Origin: Lacrimispora celerecrescens
GTDB taxonomy: Bacteria > Bacillota > Clostridia > Lachnospirales > Lachnospiraceae
Assembly: GCF_000732605.1 (NCBI RefSeq)
Contig: NZ_JPME01000002.1
Coordinates: 248,001 to 312,000, forward strand
DNA: 64,000 nucleotides
Reading direction: 5' to 3'
Of this stretch, positions 7,830-16,758 are shown in pieces. Under the pieces are notes generated by a model. The model ran no database searches, was not told the origin of the DNA, and worked only from the letters and a program-made list of their open reading frames with translations. The position numbers and the translations under genes were made by a program. Position 1 is the first letter of the stretch; each line of letters begins with the position of its first letter.

Positions 7830-9749
7830 ATGAATCAGAAATTATCTAAAGGCGCATATGGCGGTATAGCCGGCAAAGACTATGTACCATATGTCTCCAA
7901 AAACTCCGGATCGGGTGGAAATATTACAGTATTAATCATTGGTATTGCTCTGTCAGCGTTGTTTGCTGCATCAACTGCTTATTCAGGCATGAAAGCAGGC
8001 CTTACAGTTGCAGCCGGAATACCGGGCTCAATTTTAGGTTCTGTGTTTATTGCCATGTTTGCCAGGGAAAAAGGAATTCTTGGAAAGACACTCCTTCAGG
8101 GAATGGCCAGCGGCGGAGAATCAATTGCCAGCGGTATGATATTTGTTTTTCCGGCAATTCTTTTGATCGGTTCCCAGGTGACATTTCTGGAAGGCCTTGT
8201 GATCGGTGTCGGTGGTGCATTATTTGGAATTGGAGCTGCTTCTCTGGTTTACAATTATTTGATCGTGGAAGAGCATGGAAAATTAATGTATCCTGAGTCA
8301 ATGGCTATTTCGGAGACCTTAGTCGCTTCAGAAGGCGCCAAAGATTCTCTGAAGTTTATGGGAATCGGATTTGCAATAGGCGGTTTAATAACTACAGTTA
8401 CCAGTTCATTCTTAAATATCACCAACAATGTGATTAGCTTTGTGAATGAACCCTTCTACAAATGGAAGTTTCAGCTGGAAGTGAACCCCTTGCTGCTGGG
8501 AATAGGATTCATCGTTGGGATGCAGGTATCCCTGACCATGTTTGCAGGTTCTATCTTATCGAACTTTGCCATTACGCCTCTCATCGGTTATTTCGCCACG
8601 TTAGGCAGCGGCGGCCCGGCCGTATGGAATAATCCTTCTGTCAGCGTAAACGCTATGGGAGTCGGCGATATAGCAGGCAGCTACGTAAAATATATCGGTG
8701 CAGGCATGATGCTTTCCGGCGGTCTGATCGGTGCGATAAAACTGATTCCAACGGTTATCGCTTCCATAAAGGAAACCATGAATGCCAGAGGAAAAGGTGC
8801 CGGCGCCGGATCTTCTGTTGAAACTGTTATCTTACTGTCAGGTATCATCGTAGGCTTCATCGGCGGTTTCCTGGTATCAGGCGGCAACTTTGCCATGGCA
8901 ATCCTTGGTGCTGTTTTATCAATGATTCTGTCATTAATGTTTGTTATTGTTTCCGGTCGTTTAACCGGTACCATCGGAACTTCAAACCTTCCTGTATCCG
9001 GTATGACAATTGCTTCCATCGTTATCGTTACATTGCTGTTCGTAGGATTGGGCTGGAAGAGCGTGGATGATAACAAGGCTCTGCTGTTATTCGGTTCCTT
9101 TATTGTTACTGCAATCGCTGCAGCAGGCGGTTACTGCCAATCTCAAAAAGTTTCATTTATCATTGGCGGAAGCAAGAATGAAATGCAGAAATATTTTGCG
9201 ATATCTTCTGTAGTTGGTGTTGTGGTAGTTACCTGCGTTATATTATTGCTTTCCAATCAGCTCTCAATGACTGGTGATAATGTTCCGTTTGCATTGCCTC
9301 AGGCAAATTTAATGGCAACATTGACAGCCGGAATCATGTCGGGCCAGTTGCCCTGGGTTATGATTATCTGCGGCATTGTAATGGGTATTGTATTGTTTTT
9401 ACTGGGACTCCCTGTAATGACAGTGGCAATCGGGTTTTACTTGCCTATATCCACAACTTCTATCATTTTATTAGGAGCCCTGGTTCGTTACTTTGTTGAG
9501 AAATATGCCAAGAATGAGAAAGAAAAGGAAACAAAAGTTTCCAACGGTGTAAGCCTGTCGTCAGGGCTTGTTGCCGGCGGATCCATCATTGGACTGATCG
9601 GAATCGTTTTACAGGTAACCGGCGTTATCAGTGGTGGAGGCCCAAGCGGATTTGCAAATTCAAATGGAATGGCATTTATTTTATTAGTCATTCTTGTAGT
9701 AGCGACTGCAATCCCTCTTTTTAAGAGTGAAGTGAAGAATGCTAAATGA
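7830..9749 (+). CDS. OPT-family oligopeptide transporter
   Basis: Polytopic membrane transporter, 639 aa, about 14 hydrophobic segments. The start region (YVPYVSKNSG, ALSALFAASTAYSGMKAGLTVAAGIPGSI) and the middle LMYPESMAISETLVASEG match bacterial OPT proteins. They are proposed to import oligopeptides, probably with protons; substrate is not proven. The start is ATG 7830 after AAGGGAG. The 3' end overlaps the start of the next small gene by 11 bp. With pepD upstream it suggests a peptide uptake and use unit. Confidence 0.92.
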   Translation: MNQKLSKGAYGGIAGKDYVPYVSKNSGSGGNITVLIIGIALSALFAASTAYSGMKAGLTVAAGIPGSILGSVFIAMFAREKGILGKTLLQGMASGGESIASGMIFVFPAILLIGSQVTFLEGLVIGVGGALFGIGAASLVYNYLIVEEHGKLMYPESMAISETLVASEGAKDSLKFMGIGFAIGGLITTVTSSFLNITNNVISFVNEPFYKWKFQLEVNPLLLGIGFIVGMQVSLTMFAGSILSNFAITPLIGYFATLGSGGPAVWNNPSVSVNAMGVGDIAGSYVKYIGAGMMLSGGLIGAIKLIPTVIASIKETMNARGKGAGAGSSVETVILLSGIIVGFIGGFLVSGGNFAMAILGAVLSMILSLMFVIVSGRLTGTIGTSNLPVSGMTIASIVIVTLLFVGLGWKSVDDNKALLLFGSFIVTAIAAAGGYCQSQKVSFIIGGSKNEMQKYFAISSVVGVVVVTCVILLLSNQLSMTGDNVPFALPQANLMATLTAGIMSGQLPWVMIICGIVMGIVLFLLGLPVMTVAIGFYLPISTTSIILLGALVRYFVEKYAKNEKEKETKVSNGVSLSSGLVAGGSIIGLIGIVLQVTGVISGGGPSGFANSNGMAFILLVILVVATAIPLFKSEVKNAK

Positions 9750-10092
9750 CAATGATGAGGTTTTAAACTTAATATTTAAGATTTCCGATAAACTGGAATA
9801 CGAGGTTGACAAAAGCGGCATTGTGACCTTGCTTATAAAACAGGATCACAAGATTCAACGGGTTTTTAGAAAACTCGGTTTCAAAATTCCAGAATATAAA
9901 AGAATTACAATGGATGAGTATGGAAGCTGCGTCTTTCTTCAAATTGACGGCAGCAGGACCATTAGGGAAATTGGAAAGAGCCTAGAAGATACGTATGGTG
10001 ACAAGGTAGAGCCGCTTTATGAAAGACTGCTGTTATACGTCAGTCACTTAGAGCAGCAATTTCACTATATCGAAAATATCAGCGGGGTGTAA
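9739..10092 (+). CDS. PqqD-like small protein
   Basis: 117 aa soluble protein whose central part reads as a PqqD fold: hydrophobic strand/helix pattern with FLQIDGSRTIREIGKSLEDTYGD, resembling the D(G)xxTxxEI turn of PqqD proteins. PqqD domains normally act as peptide-recognition elements in RiPP pathways. No radical-SAM or precursor gene is nearby. The start lies inside the end of the OPT gene, so the two are translationally coupled and this protein may be a transporter accessory. Function unknown. Confidence 0.75.
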   Translation: MLNDNDEVLNLIFKISDKLEYEVDKSGIVTLLIKQDHKIQRVFRKLGFKIPEYKRITMDEYGSCVFLQIDGSRTIREIGKSLEDTYGDKVEPLYERLLLYVSHLEQQFHYIENISGV

Positions 10093-10113
10093 GAAAGAAT
10101 TTACAAAGAAGAC

Positions 10114-10154
10114 AGATCGGTGCCAGGAATTAAGAACTGGCGCCGATCTTTTTT
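10114..10154 (+). terminator. Rho-independent terminator after the OPT-PqqD unit
   Basis: Stem GATCGGTGCCAG / CTGGCGCCGATC (one G-T pair) with a 10-base loop, followed by TTTTTT. Confidence 0.9.
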
Positions 10155-10188
10155 GCTCATCAATGGCAGCTGGGGGGCTAAATAACTC

Positions 10189-10217
10189 TTGACCCCTGCT
10201 GACCGGAACGATATAAT
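10189..10217 (+). promoter_or_regulatory. Sigma-A promoter for the GH3 lipoprotein gene
   Basis: -35 TTGACC (10189-10194), 17-bp spacer, perfect -10 TATAAT (10212-10217). It begins 35 bases after the upstream terminator and ends 41 bases before the ATG. Confidence 0.85.
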
Positions 10218-10257
10218 TATCATTAAATTATTTACCTGCCGGTCAGAAAGGACTTTG

Positions 10258-11514
10258 ATGAAACCAAATAAATATATGTTTTACTTTATACTTTTACTCC
10301 TGCCGCTTTTTTTAACGGGCTGCGGGAAGCGATACCCGGATTATAGCAGTCAATCCGGTAGCTTAAGCACTGTGGATTCGAATTCGGCTGCAAATGAAAC
10401 AGATTCACACTCTGGTTCTACGGAACCCACAATACATATATCCGCCACAGAGCCTTCGGCGACGATAGAAGAAACGGCCGGTCAGACGGATTCCTCCTCC
10501 GGCAGTAATCCTTTTGAAGCAAGAGCCGAAGAACTGCTCTCTGGCATGTCCCTTCAGGAAAAGGTAGGGCAGATATTTTTTGTCCGCCTGCGTAAAGCAA
10601 GTGCCATCGAGGATATTAAGAAGTATCATATGGGTGGTTATATTCTGTTTGGTGATGATTTTAAGGATGAGACACAAACCGGCATCCGGGATTTTATGAA
10701 AGACTGCCAGAGTACCTCTTCCATCCCCTTGCTCATGGGAGTGGATGAGGAAGGCGGGACCGTGTGCCGCGTCAGTAAATATGCGGCTTTCCGTTCTGAA
10801 CCGTTTAAGTCCCCCCAGGATTTGTATAAACAGGGCGGCTTTGAGGCCATTCAGGCGGATACTAAGGAGAAGGCTGGCCTTCTTCTTGGACTTGGGATTA
10901 ATGTTAATCTTGCCCCTGTCTGCGATGTCTCTGTAAATCCGGATGATTTTATCAACCGCAGGTCTTTTGGACAGGAAGCCGGAGAGACAGCTGATTATGT
11001 CAGGACAGTTGTCCGGGAAATGGAGAAAGCAGGGATTGGCAGTACGCTGAAACATTTTCCCGGCTATGGTGACAATGCGGATACCCATACGGGATCTGCG
11101 GTAGATACCAGGGATTATCAACAATTTGTTGAAAGTGACTTCCTGCCATTTGAAGCCGGGATTGAAGCTGGGGCCGACAGTGTACTGGTTTCCCATAATA
11201 TCGTAACTTCAATGGATGAGAACCATCCTGCCTCCCTTTCCCGTGCAGTTCATGATATACTAAGGGAAACCTTAAATTTTAAGGGAGTGATTATGACTGA
11301 TGACCTCAGTATGGATGCCATTAAGAACAGTACAACAGAGGCGGCTGTTCTGGCCATTGCTGCAGGGAATGACTTACTGGTTGCGACTGACTTTGACGTA
11401 CAGATTCCTGCCGTTTTAGATGCTTTAAATAAGGGGACACTGAAAGAAGAGCAGATTGACACTTCCGTGATCAGGATACTGGTCTGGAAGCTTAAATTAG
11501 GTATATTGCAGTGA
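10258..11514 (+). CDS. GH3 beta-N-acetylhexosaminidase-like lipoprotein
   Basis: Secreted lipoprotein, 418 aa: signal peptide with lipobox LTGC (Cys22), a Ser/Thr-rich linker, then a single GH3 barrel domain. Motifs: KHFPGYGDN followed by the NagZ-type Asp-His dyad (Asp275, His277 in NADTHT) and the nucleophile in MTDDLSM (Asp348). These features suit cell-wall beta-N-acetylglucosaminidase activity rather than a two-domain beta-glucosidase. The start is ATG 10258 behind GAAAGGA; an upstream TTG in frame falls in the promoter. Single-gene transcript with its own promoter and terminator. Confidence 0.9.
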   Translation: MKPNKYMFYFILLLLPLFLTGCGKRYPDYSSQSGSLSTVDSNSAANETDSHSGSTEPTIHISATEPSATIEETAGQTDSSSGSNPFEARAEELLSGMSLQEKVGQIFFVRLRKASAIEDIKKYHMGGYILFGDDFKDETQTGIRDFMKDCQSTSSIPLLMGVDEEGGTVCRVSKYAAFRSEPFKSPQDLYKQGGFEAIQADTKEKAGLLLGLGINVNLAPVCDVSVNPDDFINRRSFGQEAGETADYVRTVVREMEKAGIGSTLKHFPGYGDNADTHTGSAVDTRDYQQFVESDFLPFEAGIEAGADSVLVSHNIVTSMDENHPASLSRAVHDILRETLNFKGVIMTDDLSMDAIKNSTTEAAVLAIAAGNDLLVATDFDVQIPAVLDALNKGTLKEEQIDTSVIRILVWKLKLGILQ

Positions 11515-11549
11515 TTTATTCTGCCAATACGATTGTACTATTTAGCGAT

Positions 11550-11590
11550 ACTAAAAAGTGCGGTTCCATATGGAATCGCACCTTTTTTAG
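11550..11590. terminator. Bidirectional terminator between convergent genes
   Basis: Symmetric hairpin: ACTAAAAAGTGCGGTTCC, loop ATAT, then a matching arm ending CCTTTTTTAGT, giving T runs on both strands. It can end both the GH3 gene (+) and the S8 peptidase gene (-). Confidence 0.85.
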
Positions 11591-11611
11591 TATGTTAAAT
11601 CTTTGTCGAGT

Positions 11612-13285
11612 TTAGACACCTTTAATTGTATTAAAAAAATTATTAATTTCCACCTGGCCATATCCCCATATGTTATTTGGATAAGTATTGGCGTTGTCAC
11701 GCGCTGCATGCCAAATAAGCTGCCGGTTAACAATACTGCCGGTCATCTGAACATAATTCTCTTTCACTATTCCCCATTCAAAAACCATCGCCATGATGCC
11801 TGTCGTATGGGCGGCGGCTGCTCCCGTTCCTGTGGCAGTGCCGTATTTATTTCCCGGAACCGCACAAGGCAATTGATAACCTGGAGCTGCGATGTCAGGC
11901 TTAATCGCTCCGATTCTCGTGTAGCCTCTGCTGGATTCAACCAGAATGCTGTTATTGAACTGATTATAGGCGGTAACGGTCAGCGGGCTTTCTGCATTTC
12001 CAGGAGAAGTTAAAGTAACGTTTGGATCCGAATTCATAAAGTATGTTCCGTCTGTTATTAAGTTACCAGATGGGAGCCATGCGTGAAAGGAGAATGATTC
12101 ATGATTATTATTTTCAAGATGTAAATGCCAGGTTCCCGGAAAGGTGTTTTCAAAACGCAGCAGGATAAGCTGATCTCCCGTATTTTGCTCATAAATAATA
12201 TTGTTGATCCAGACGTTTGTCTGGCTTCTGTTAAAATTATAATTGATGCAGCCATTTAATGATGGAGGGATTAATTTTGTAATCTCCTGGGTAGGGGAGG
12301 TTATGCTGATGGACAGCAGAGCGGGGGACGCAGCCCAAATTTCCACGAAGAAAGTGCTGTCATCATTTCCTGCATTTAATATAAAATCATTATAAAAGAC
12401 ATCGGGTAATGTGGCATCAAAATAATGTCTATGATTGTTTCCTTCATTTCCGGCTGAGACTGCAACTCCAATCCCAGGAAGCTGTGCCAGGTAATCTAAA
12501 TAGCTGCTTAAAGGACCGTTTCCGTCATGTCCTCCCTGACTTGTTCCAAGGGCAATACAGATAACCATTGGCTTATTCAATTTTTGGGCGACAGTAGCCA
12601 GGTAACGAGCGGCAAGCATAATATCGGATTCCTGGAAACATAGAAGTTCATCCGGTACAAAAAAAAGATCCTTTAAATTTTTCTTGGCATTTTTTAATTT
12701 TACGACTACCAGATCAGCTTCCGGGACAACTCCCCGAAAACTTTGGTCATTGGTTGGAGTACCGGCCACAATGCTGGAAATTGCTGTGCCGTGACCATTG
12801 GTATCCACCGAGGGAACGACAGATAATGGATTTTCCGACTGTAAAGCTTTGTTTATCTGATCTCTGCCGTATTCAGAGCCATAAGTAAAGTTCTCCGGGC
12901 GTACACCATTTTGATCAGTCTGATCCCATATTGACTGAATGCGGGTGGTTCCGTCACTGTTTTTAAAAGCTTGATGACGGTAATCAATGCCGGTATCGAT
13001 AATTCCTATTAATACGCCTTTTCCAAACAGGCTTAAATTTGGATCGTTCTGAACCTCTGTAATCCCGGATTTGTCTAAACTAACTATAGAAGTCAGTGTG
13101 TACAGTGACGAAAAACTGTTGTAAGAATACAGCCCTAAGTTACAGGGGTTTAAAGATTCTGCCGGGACATGTTCCAAAGAAAGTCTTTCATTGAGGTAGG
13201 TAATTTCACTTTCCTTTTGATATCGTGGAATGAGAGTGTTATTTACGAACAGATCGTAATAATTATTGTCAAGTATTCTTTCCAA
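11612..13285 (-). CDS. S8 subtilisin-like protein, catalytic Ser replaced by Gly
   Basis: Csp-type subtilase homologue, 557 aa from a TTG start (LERILDNNYYD), chosen because AGAGGGGG lies just upstream; an in-frame ATG at 13321 lacks a Shine-Dalgarno. In this numbering Asp97 (GIIDTGID), His165 (NGHGTA) and the oxyanion Asn280 (SAGNEGN) are present. The motif that should read GTSxA reads TGTGAAAAHTTG, with Gly488 (codon GGA) in place of the nucleophile Ser. A long insert (about residues 290-430) separates Asn from the C-terminal motif, as in clostridial Csp proteins. No signal peptide is visible. It is probably a pseudoprotease. It is likely cotranscribed with the two leftward genes upstream. 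Confidence 0.88.
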   Translation of the reverse strand: MERILDNNYYDLFVNNTLIPRYQKESEITYLNERLSLEHVPAESLNPCNLGLYSYNSFSSLYTLTSIVSLDKSGITEVQNDPNLSLFGKGVLIGIIDTGIDYRHQAFKNSDGTTRIQSIWDQTDQNGVRPENFTYGSEYGRDQINKALQSENPLSVVPSVDTNGHGTAISSIVAGTPTNDQSFRGVVPEADLVVVKLKNAKKNLKDLFFVPDELLCFQESDIMLAARYLATVAQKLNKPMVICIALGTSQGGHDGNGPLSSYLDYLAQLPGIGVAVSAGNEGNNHRHYFDATLPDVFYNDFILNAGNDDSTFFVEIWAASPALLSISITSPTQEITKLIPPSLNGCINYNFNRSQTNVWINNIIYEQNTGDQLILLRFENTFPGTWHLHLENNNHESFSFHAWLPSGNLITDGTYFMNSDPNVTLTSPGNAESPLTVTAYNQFNNSILVESSRGYTRIGAIKPDIAAPGYQLPCAVPGNKYGTATGTGAAAAHTTGIMAMVFEWGIVKENYVQMTGSIVNRQLIWHAARDNANTYPNNIWGYGQVEINNFFNTIKGV

Positions 13286-13351
13286 AATCAAGCCCCCTCT
13301 TTGTATTCTGGTGCTATACATATTTATGCAAGGAGATTCTGATTATGAATA

Positions 13352-14290
13352 TTATGATTCATGTGGCAATGAAGGATAAGCTGCTTCTATTTTTTTTATC
13401 TTCTCATAAAGCATATCATTGACCGGGACCGGCAATCCGTGTTTTGCAGCAAGGCGGCGGACAGCTCCAGAAAACATTTCCACTTCGGAATACCGGCGAG
13501 CCATTCCATCCTGACGCATAGAGGGAACGCCTTCGGGAGAAAGGGTTTTGATCAGATTTATGTAGAAATCCATATCTGCTTCCGATAAGCCGACTCCTTC
13601 CTTTTTGGAAAGATCAATCACTTCTTTCATGGCACCGATCAGGGCGTCATTAGGCTTTCCGGGAGCCAGCACTCCGCTGTAATTAGTTTCAAAGGCCATG
13701 CATGTCTGGTTGATTCCAACATTCAGCATGAATTTCCCCCAAAGACGTTTTACAATGTCGGCTTCAACCGTATAGGATATCCCTGCCCTGTCAAAGTAAC
13801 GGGTTAAATCCCTTAACCTGGATTCCTGTCCTTCGGTCCTGGTTCCAAGGCAGAGCGTGCCCGGACGGGTGTATGTAAGATTGGAACCAAACCTCATGGC
13901 ATCCATTCCCTGTGCAACGCAATAAAGTACTTTTTCCCTGCCAAACCGTTCCGCTATGATTTCCTCACTGTCGATTCCATTCATAACCGATAGGATCGTG
14001 GTGTCAGGGCCAACACTGGCACTCATGGTATCCAGGGCGGAGGAGAGGGCGCCGTATTTAACTGCTACAATAAGAAAATCCACTGGCCGGACTTTGGTGC
14101 AGTCCTCTATCTGAAAGGAAAAGGGCTTACCGTTTATGGAAAAGGGTGTTTGCCGGTAACGTTCAATTCTTTCCCGGTCACCAAGAAAGTAAATGTTATC
14201 CGGGCCAAGGGCAGCGGTAATCTGGCTGGCATAAAGCATTCCCAAGGCCCCCAGCCCTACAATTACAGTTGTTTTAGTGTAATCGTTCAT
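13352..14290 (-). CDS. Ketopantoate reductase-like (ApbA/PanE family)
   Basis: NADPH-dependent 2-dehydropantoate 2-reductase family, 312 aa. An N-terminal Rossmann fold (VIVGLGALGMLYAS) is followed by a linker (LIVAVKYGALSSAL, LSVMNGIDSE) and the C-terminal helical domain with the conserved KFMLNVGINQTCM and the PSMRQDGMARRYSEVE segment (usual PSMxQDxxxxRxTEID). The start ATG follows AAAGGAG. No other pantothenate genes are nearby and several paralogues of this family act on other 2-oxoacids, so the exact substrate is open. Confidence 0.85.
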   Translation of the reverse strand: MNDYTKTTVIVGLGALGMLYASQITAALGPDNIYFLGDRERIERYRQTPFSINGKPFSFQIEDCTKVRPVDFLIVAVKYGALSSALDTMSASVGPDTTILSVMNGIDSEEIIAERFGREKVLYCVAQGMDAMRFGSNLTYTRPGTLCLGTRTEGQESRLRDLTRYFDRAGISYTVEADIVKRLWGKFMLNVGINQTCMAFETNYSGVLAPGKPNDALIGAMKEVIDLSKKEGVGLSEADMDFYINLIKTLSPEGVPSMRQDGMARRYSEVEMFSGAVRRLAAKHGLPVPVNDMLYEKIKKIEAAYPSLPHES

Positions 14291-14315
14291 AAGATCTCCT
14301 TTCGACTTAAGCTGT

Positions 14316-14780
14316 CTACGGAATGAGGCACTGGTTTTTATCTAAGCCTCCCGCAGTCATGCTGTCCTGATATATTTTTTCTAATTCTTCCAGATGAAAA
14401 ACCCCTTCAGATACTTCATAGAATTTCTTCGTATCAGCCAGATAGAACATGCCGCTTTCATCCACATTAATCGCCGCAGTCTGGCCGTCGGTGTTAGAAA
14501 AGTAAATCTGGTAGGTGGTAGGGGCATCAAGTGCTCCGTCAGGAACTTCTTTTAAAGAGAAGCCGTGAAAGAGATCAGCGACCTTGGCTATGGTTTCCTT
14601 GTTCTCATCAAAGAAGGAATAACAGATGGAACCATAGTAAATGGAAACGGATTCCGTTTTTTCTATATCAATAGGAATGCCGGTAAGGTCCTTTGCCTCC
14701 TTTTTCGGGCTCTGGCATGCGGTAAGGGAAAATAATAGAAGGATTAAAAGGAAACAGATTCTGTGTATTTTATTAACCAT
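14316..14780 (-). CDS. Small lipoprotein of unknown function
   Basis: 154 aa. N-terminal signal peptide with lipobox LTAC, then an acidic soluble domain (about 130 residues) with alternating strands and no motif I recognise. It is anchored outside the membrane. First gene of the leftward group; the start ATG follows AGAGG. Its stop is 25 bases from the start of the ketopantoate-reductase-like gene, so they are probably one transcript. Confidence 0.75.
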   Translation of the reverse strand: MVNKIHRICFLLILLLFSLTACQSPKKEAKDLTGIPIDIEKTESVSIYYGSICYSFFDENKETIAKVADLFHGFSLKEVPDGALDAPTTYQIYFSNTDGQTAAINVDESGMFYLADTKKFYEVSEGVFHLEELEKIYQDSMTAGGLDKNQCLIP

Positions 14781-14802
14781 AAGAAACCTCTTTTTTAAAT
14801 CT

Positions 14803-14830
14803 ATATTACCATAAGTTCCTAAAAAAGCAA
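14803..14830 (-). promoter_or_regulatory. Candidate promoter for the leftward lipoprotein operon
   Basis: On the minus strand: -35 TTGCTT, 16-bp spacer, -10 TAATAT, about 23 bases before the lipoprotein start. Weak -35. Confidence 0.4.
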
Positions 14831-14866
14831 AGATAAGGGAGTGGTCGAACCGTTATAATAGACTCA

Positions 14867-14998
14867 ATGCGGAATTTGTTGCAAGGTTTCTCAAAAGGAG
14901 ACGTATATAAAACTGAGACCGGCGCAGTATTTAACGTAGAGACAGTGCAAAGGGATTCCTTTGCCAATCCGAAGTTAAGCGGCTGGATTAACCAGTGA
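14867..14998 (+). other. Possible 43-codon reading frame of unknown status
   Basis: ATG to TGA frame encoding a protein-like composition (ends PKLSGWINQ) just downstream of TATAAT (14854-14859). No Shine-Dalgarno and no clear -35. It may be a short gene or the remnant of a longer one; function unknown. It accounts for most of the gap before the amidohydrolase gene. Confidence 0.25.
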
Positions 14999-15032
14999 AA
15001 CCAAATTATCAATCATTAAGGACAGAGGAAAT

Positions 15033-16589
15033 ATGAAGGTTGATTTACTGATTCAAAATGGATGGGTCTACCAGACATACAGGCAAAGTTTTGAAAAAAT
15101 GGACATTGCGGTTGTAGGGGAAAGGTTTTACGACATTTCCCCTTCCTCATCTCATAGGGATAATTATGAGACGGAATGTGTGGTAGATGCTGCAGGCAAA
15201 TATATCATACCGGGACTGATCGATATTCATATTCATATCGAAGGCTCCATGACGTATCCGGAGGAGTTTTCCAGAGTAGTCCTGCCATGGGGAGTCACCT
15301 GCGTGGTGGCTGATTGCCATGAGATCGCCAATGCATACGGGGTGGAAGGAATAAAAAGCTTTATGGAAAAGGAAACGGAACTGGACATCTATTATGGGAT
15401 TCCGTATGTTGTTCCTTCCACTGGAACAGATTTGGAAACCTTAGGCGGACAGCTGAAGGAAGAAGAAATTAAGGAGCTTTTAAAGGAAAAAAAGGTTATC
15501 TGCCTTGGTGAGGTTATGAATCCAGCCTTGCCCGGAGAATCCCTGGCAGGCTTTATCAGGGGCATGGGTATGTTTCTGGAACTGCAGGCAAAATCCCTGA
15601 CACCTGATGTGGTGGAAACGGTGGTATCCCATGCTCTTTATGAAAATGTGGCCCTTGTAACGGGTGACACCATGCCTGACCAGCTGGTTAAGGGCCATTT
15701 AAACCAGATCCTTCGGTTGGCAGTGGAGCAGGGAATGCCGGCAGAAAAGGCCATTTACTGTGCCACCCTGACACCTGCAAGGAGAATGGACCTTGATGAC
15801 AGGGGGATGATCGCCCCTGGTAAGCTGGCGGATTTCGTTGTTCTCGATGATCTGGTAAGTTTCTGCCCCTCTGCGGTTTATAAAAACGGAAAGAAGCATG
15901 AAAAAAGTACGGATACCCCAAAGGTGGTTTTTCCAGATCATTTTTACCAGTCAATAAAATGCCGTCTGGCCCTGGCCTCTGACTTTAGTCTGAACCGTTG
16001 CGAGATACGGGAAGGGACAGCCACTGTACATGTCATGCAGATTCAGGAGTTTGGAACAAGAGTCAGACATGTGAAGCGGGAACTTCCCATTCGGAACAAA
16101 TGCATATGCTGGCAGGAGGCAGGTCTTTGCCTTGCGGTGGTATTTGAGCGCTATGGAAAGACAGGAGATGTATCCTATGGACTTGTGGAACATGCCTTAA
16201 AGTCTCCCGGAGCGATAGCTACCACCTGGAGCCGCGACAGTCATAATCTGCTGGTCCTTGGAAATTCTGCTAAGGACATGGTACTTGCCCAAAACCGGGT
16301 AGTCCATATGCAGGGTGGATATGTAACAGCCAGGGAAGGCAAAATTACAGCTTCTGCAGCACTTCCCATCGGTGGGATTATCTCTGACGGAAGCCTTTTA
16401 AAGCTTTCGGAGGAACTGGCAAAGGTGAGAGCGGAAATCGAAGCAATGGGATATGTGAACAGCAATGTCATCCGATCCATTTCCACTCTGACACACCTGG
16501 CATCACCAGAGCTAAAGATAAGCGATAAGGGCCTGTATGATGTAAGGACAAAGGAACAGGTTCCTTTGGTGGAAAAACAGGAGCTATAA
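15033..16589 (+). CDS. Adenine deaminase-like amidohydrolase (divergent, short)
   Basis: 518 aa. The N-terminal composite domain and metal motif PGLIDIHIHIEGSM, DCHEIAN and LGEVMN, and the C-terminal adenine-deaminase domain (SPGAIATTWSRDSHNLLVLG, LPIGGIISD), clearly place it in the Ade family, which hydrolyses adenine to hypoxanthine and ammonia. However, typical members are about 570-600 aa and carry GHAPGL and DHE metal-binding motifs after GEVMN; here this stretch is shortened by about 50 residues and both motifs are absent. The usual S/TDD motif reads TGD. Activity on adenine is therefore doubtful. Start ATG after GAGG. Single gene. Confidence 0.8.
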   Translation: MKVDLLIQNGWVYQTYRQSFEKMDIAVVGERFYDISPSSSHRDNYETECVVDAAGKYIIPGLIDIHIHIEGSMTYPEEFSRVVLPWGVTCVVADCHEIANAYGVEGIKSFMEKETELDIYYGIPYVVPSTGTDLETLGGQLKEEEIKELLKEKKVICLGEVMNPALPGESLAGFIRGMGMFLELQAKSLTPDVVETVVSHALYENVALVTGDTMPDQLVKGHLNQILRLAVEQGMPAEKAIYCATLTPARRMDLDDRGMIAPGKLADFVVLDDLVSFCPSAVYKNGKKHEKSTDTPKVVFPDHFYQSIKCRLALASDFSLNRCEIREGTATVHVMQIQEFGTRVRHVKRELPIRNKCICWQEAGLCLAVVFERYGKTGDVSYGLVEHALKSPGAIATTWSRDSHNLLVLGNSAKDMVLAQNRVVHMQGGYVTAREGKITASAALPIGGIISDGSLLKLSEELAKVRAEIEAMGYVNSNVIRSISTLTHLASPELKISDKGLYDVRTKEQVPLVEKQEL

Positions 16590-16758
16590 AGCAGGATAAT
16601 TTTCCCAATATAGGAGTAACAAACAATTTATTGCGCAAAGGGGGATAGGGTGATATAGTACATCTATCAGAGTATTTTTATGAGCAGTATTTATATCTCA
16701 TGAGATCTGCTTTTTGTGCAGCGAACTGCAAGGTGTTTTATTAAGAAGGGGAGGTAGT

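Noticed and set aside
10189-10257. Longer GH3 reading frame starting at TTG 10189
   Set aside because: That codon is the -35 hexamer of a strong promoter; the ATG at 10258 has a ribosome site and starts a proper signal peptide.
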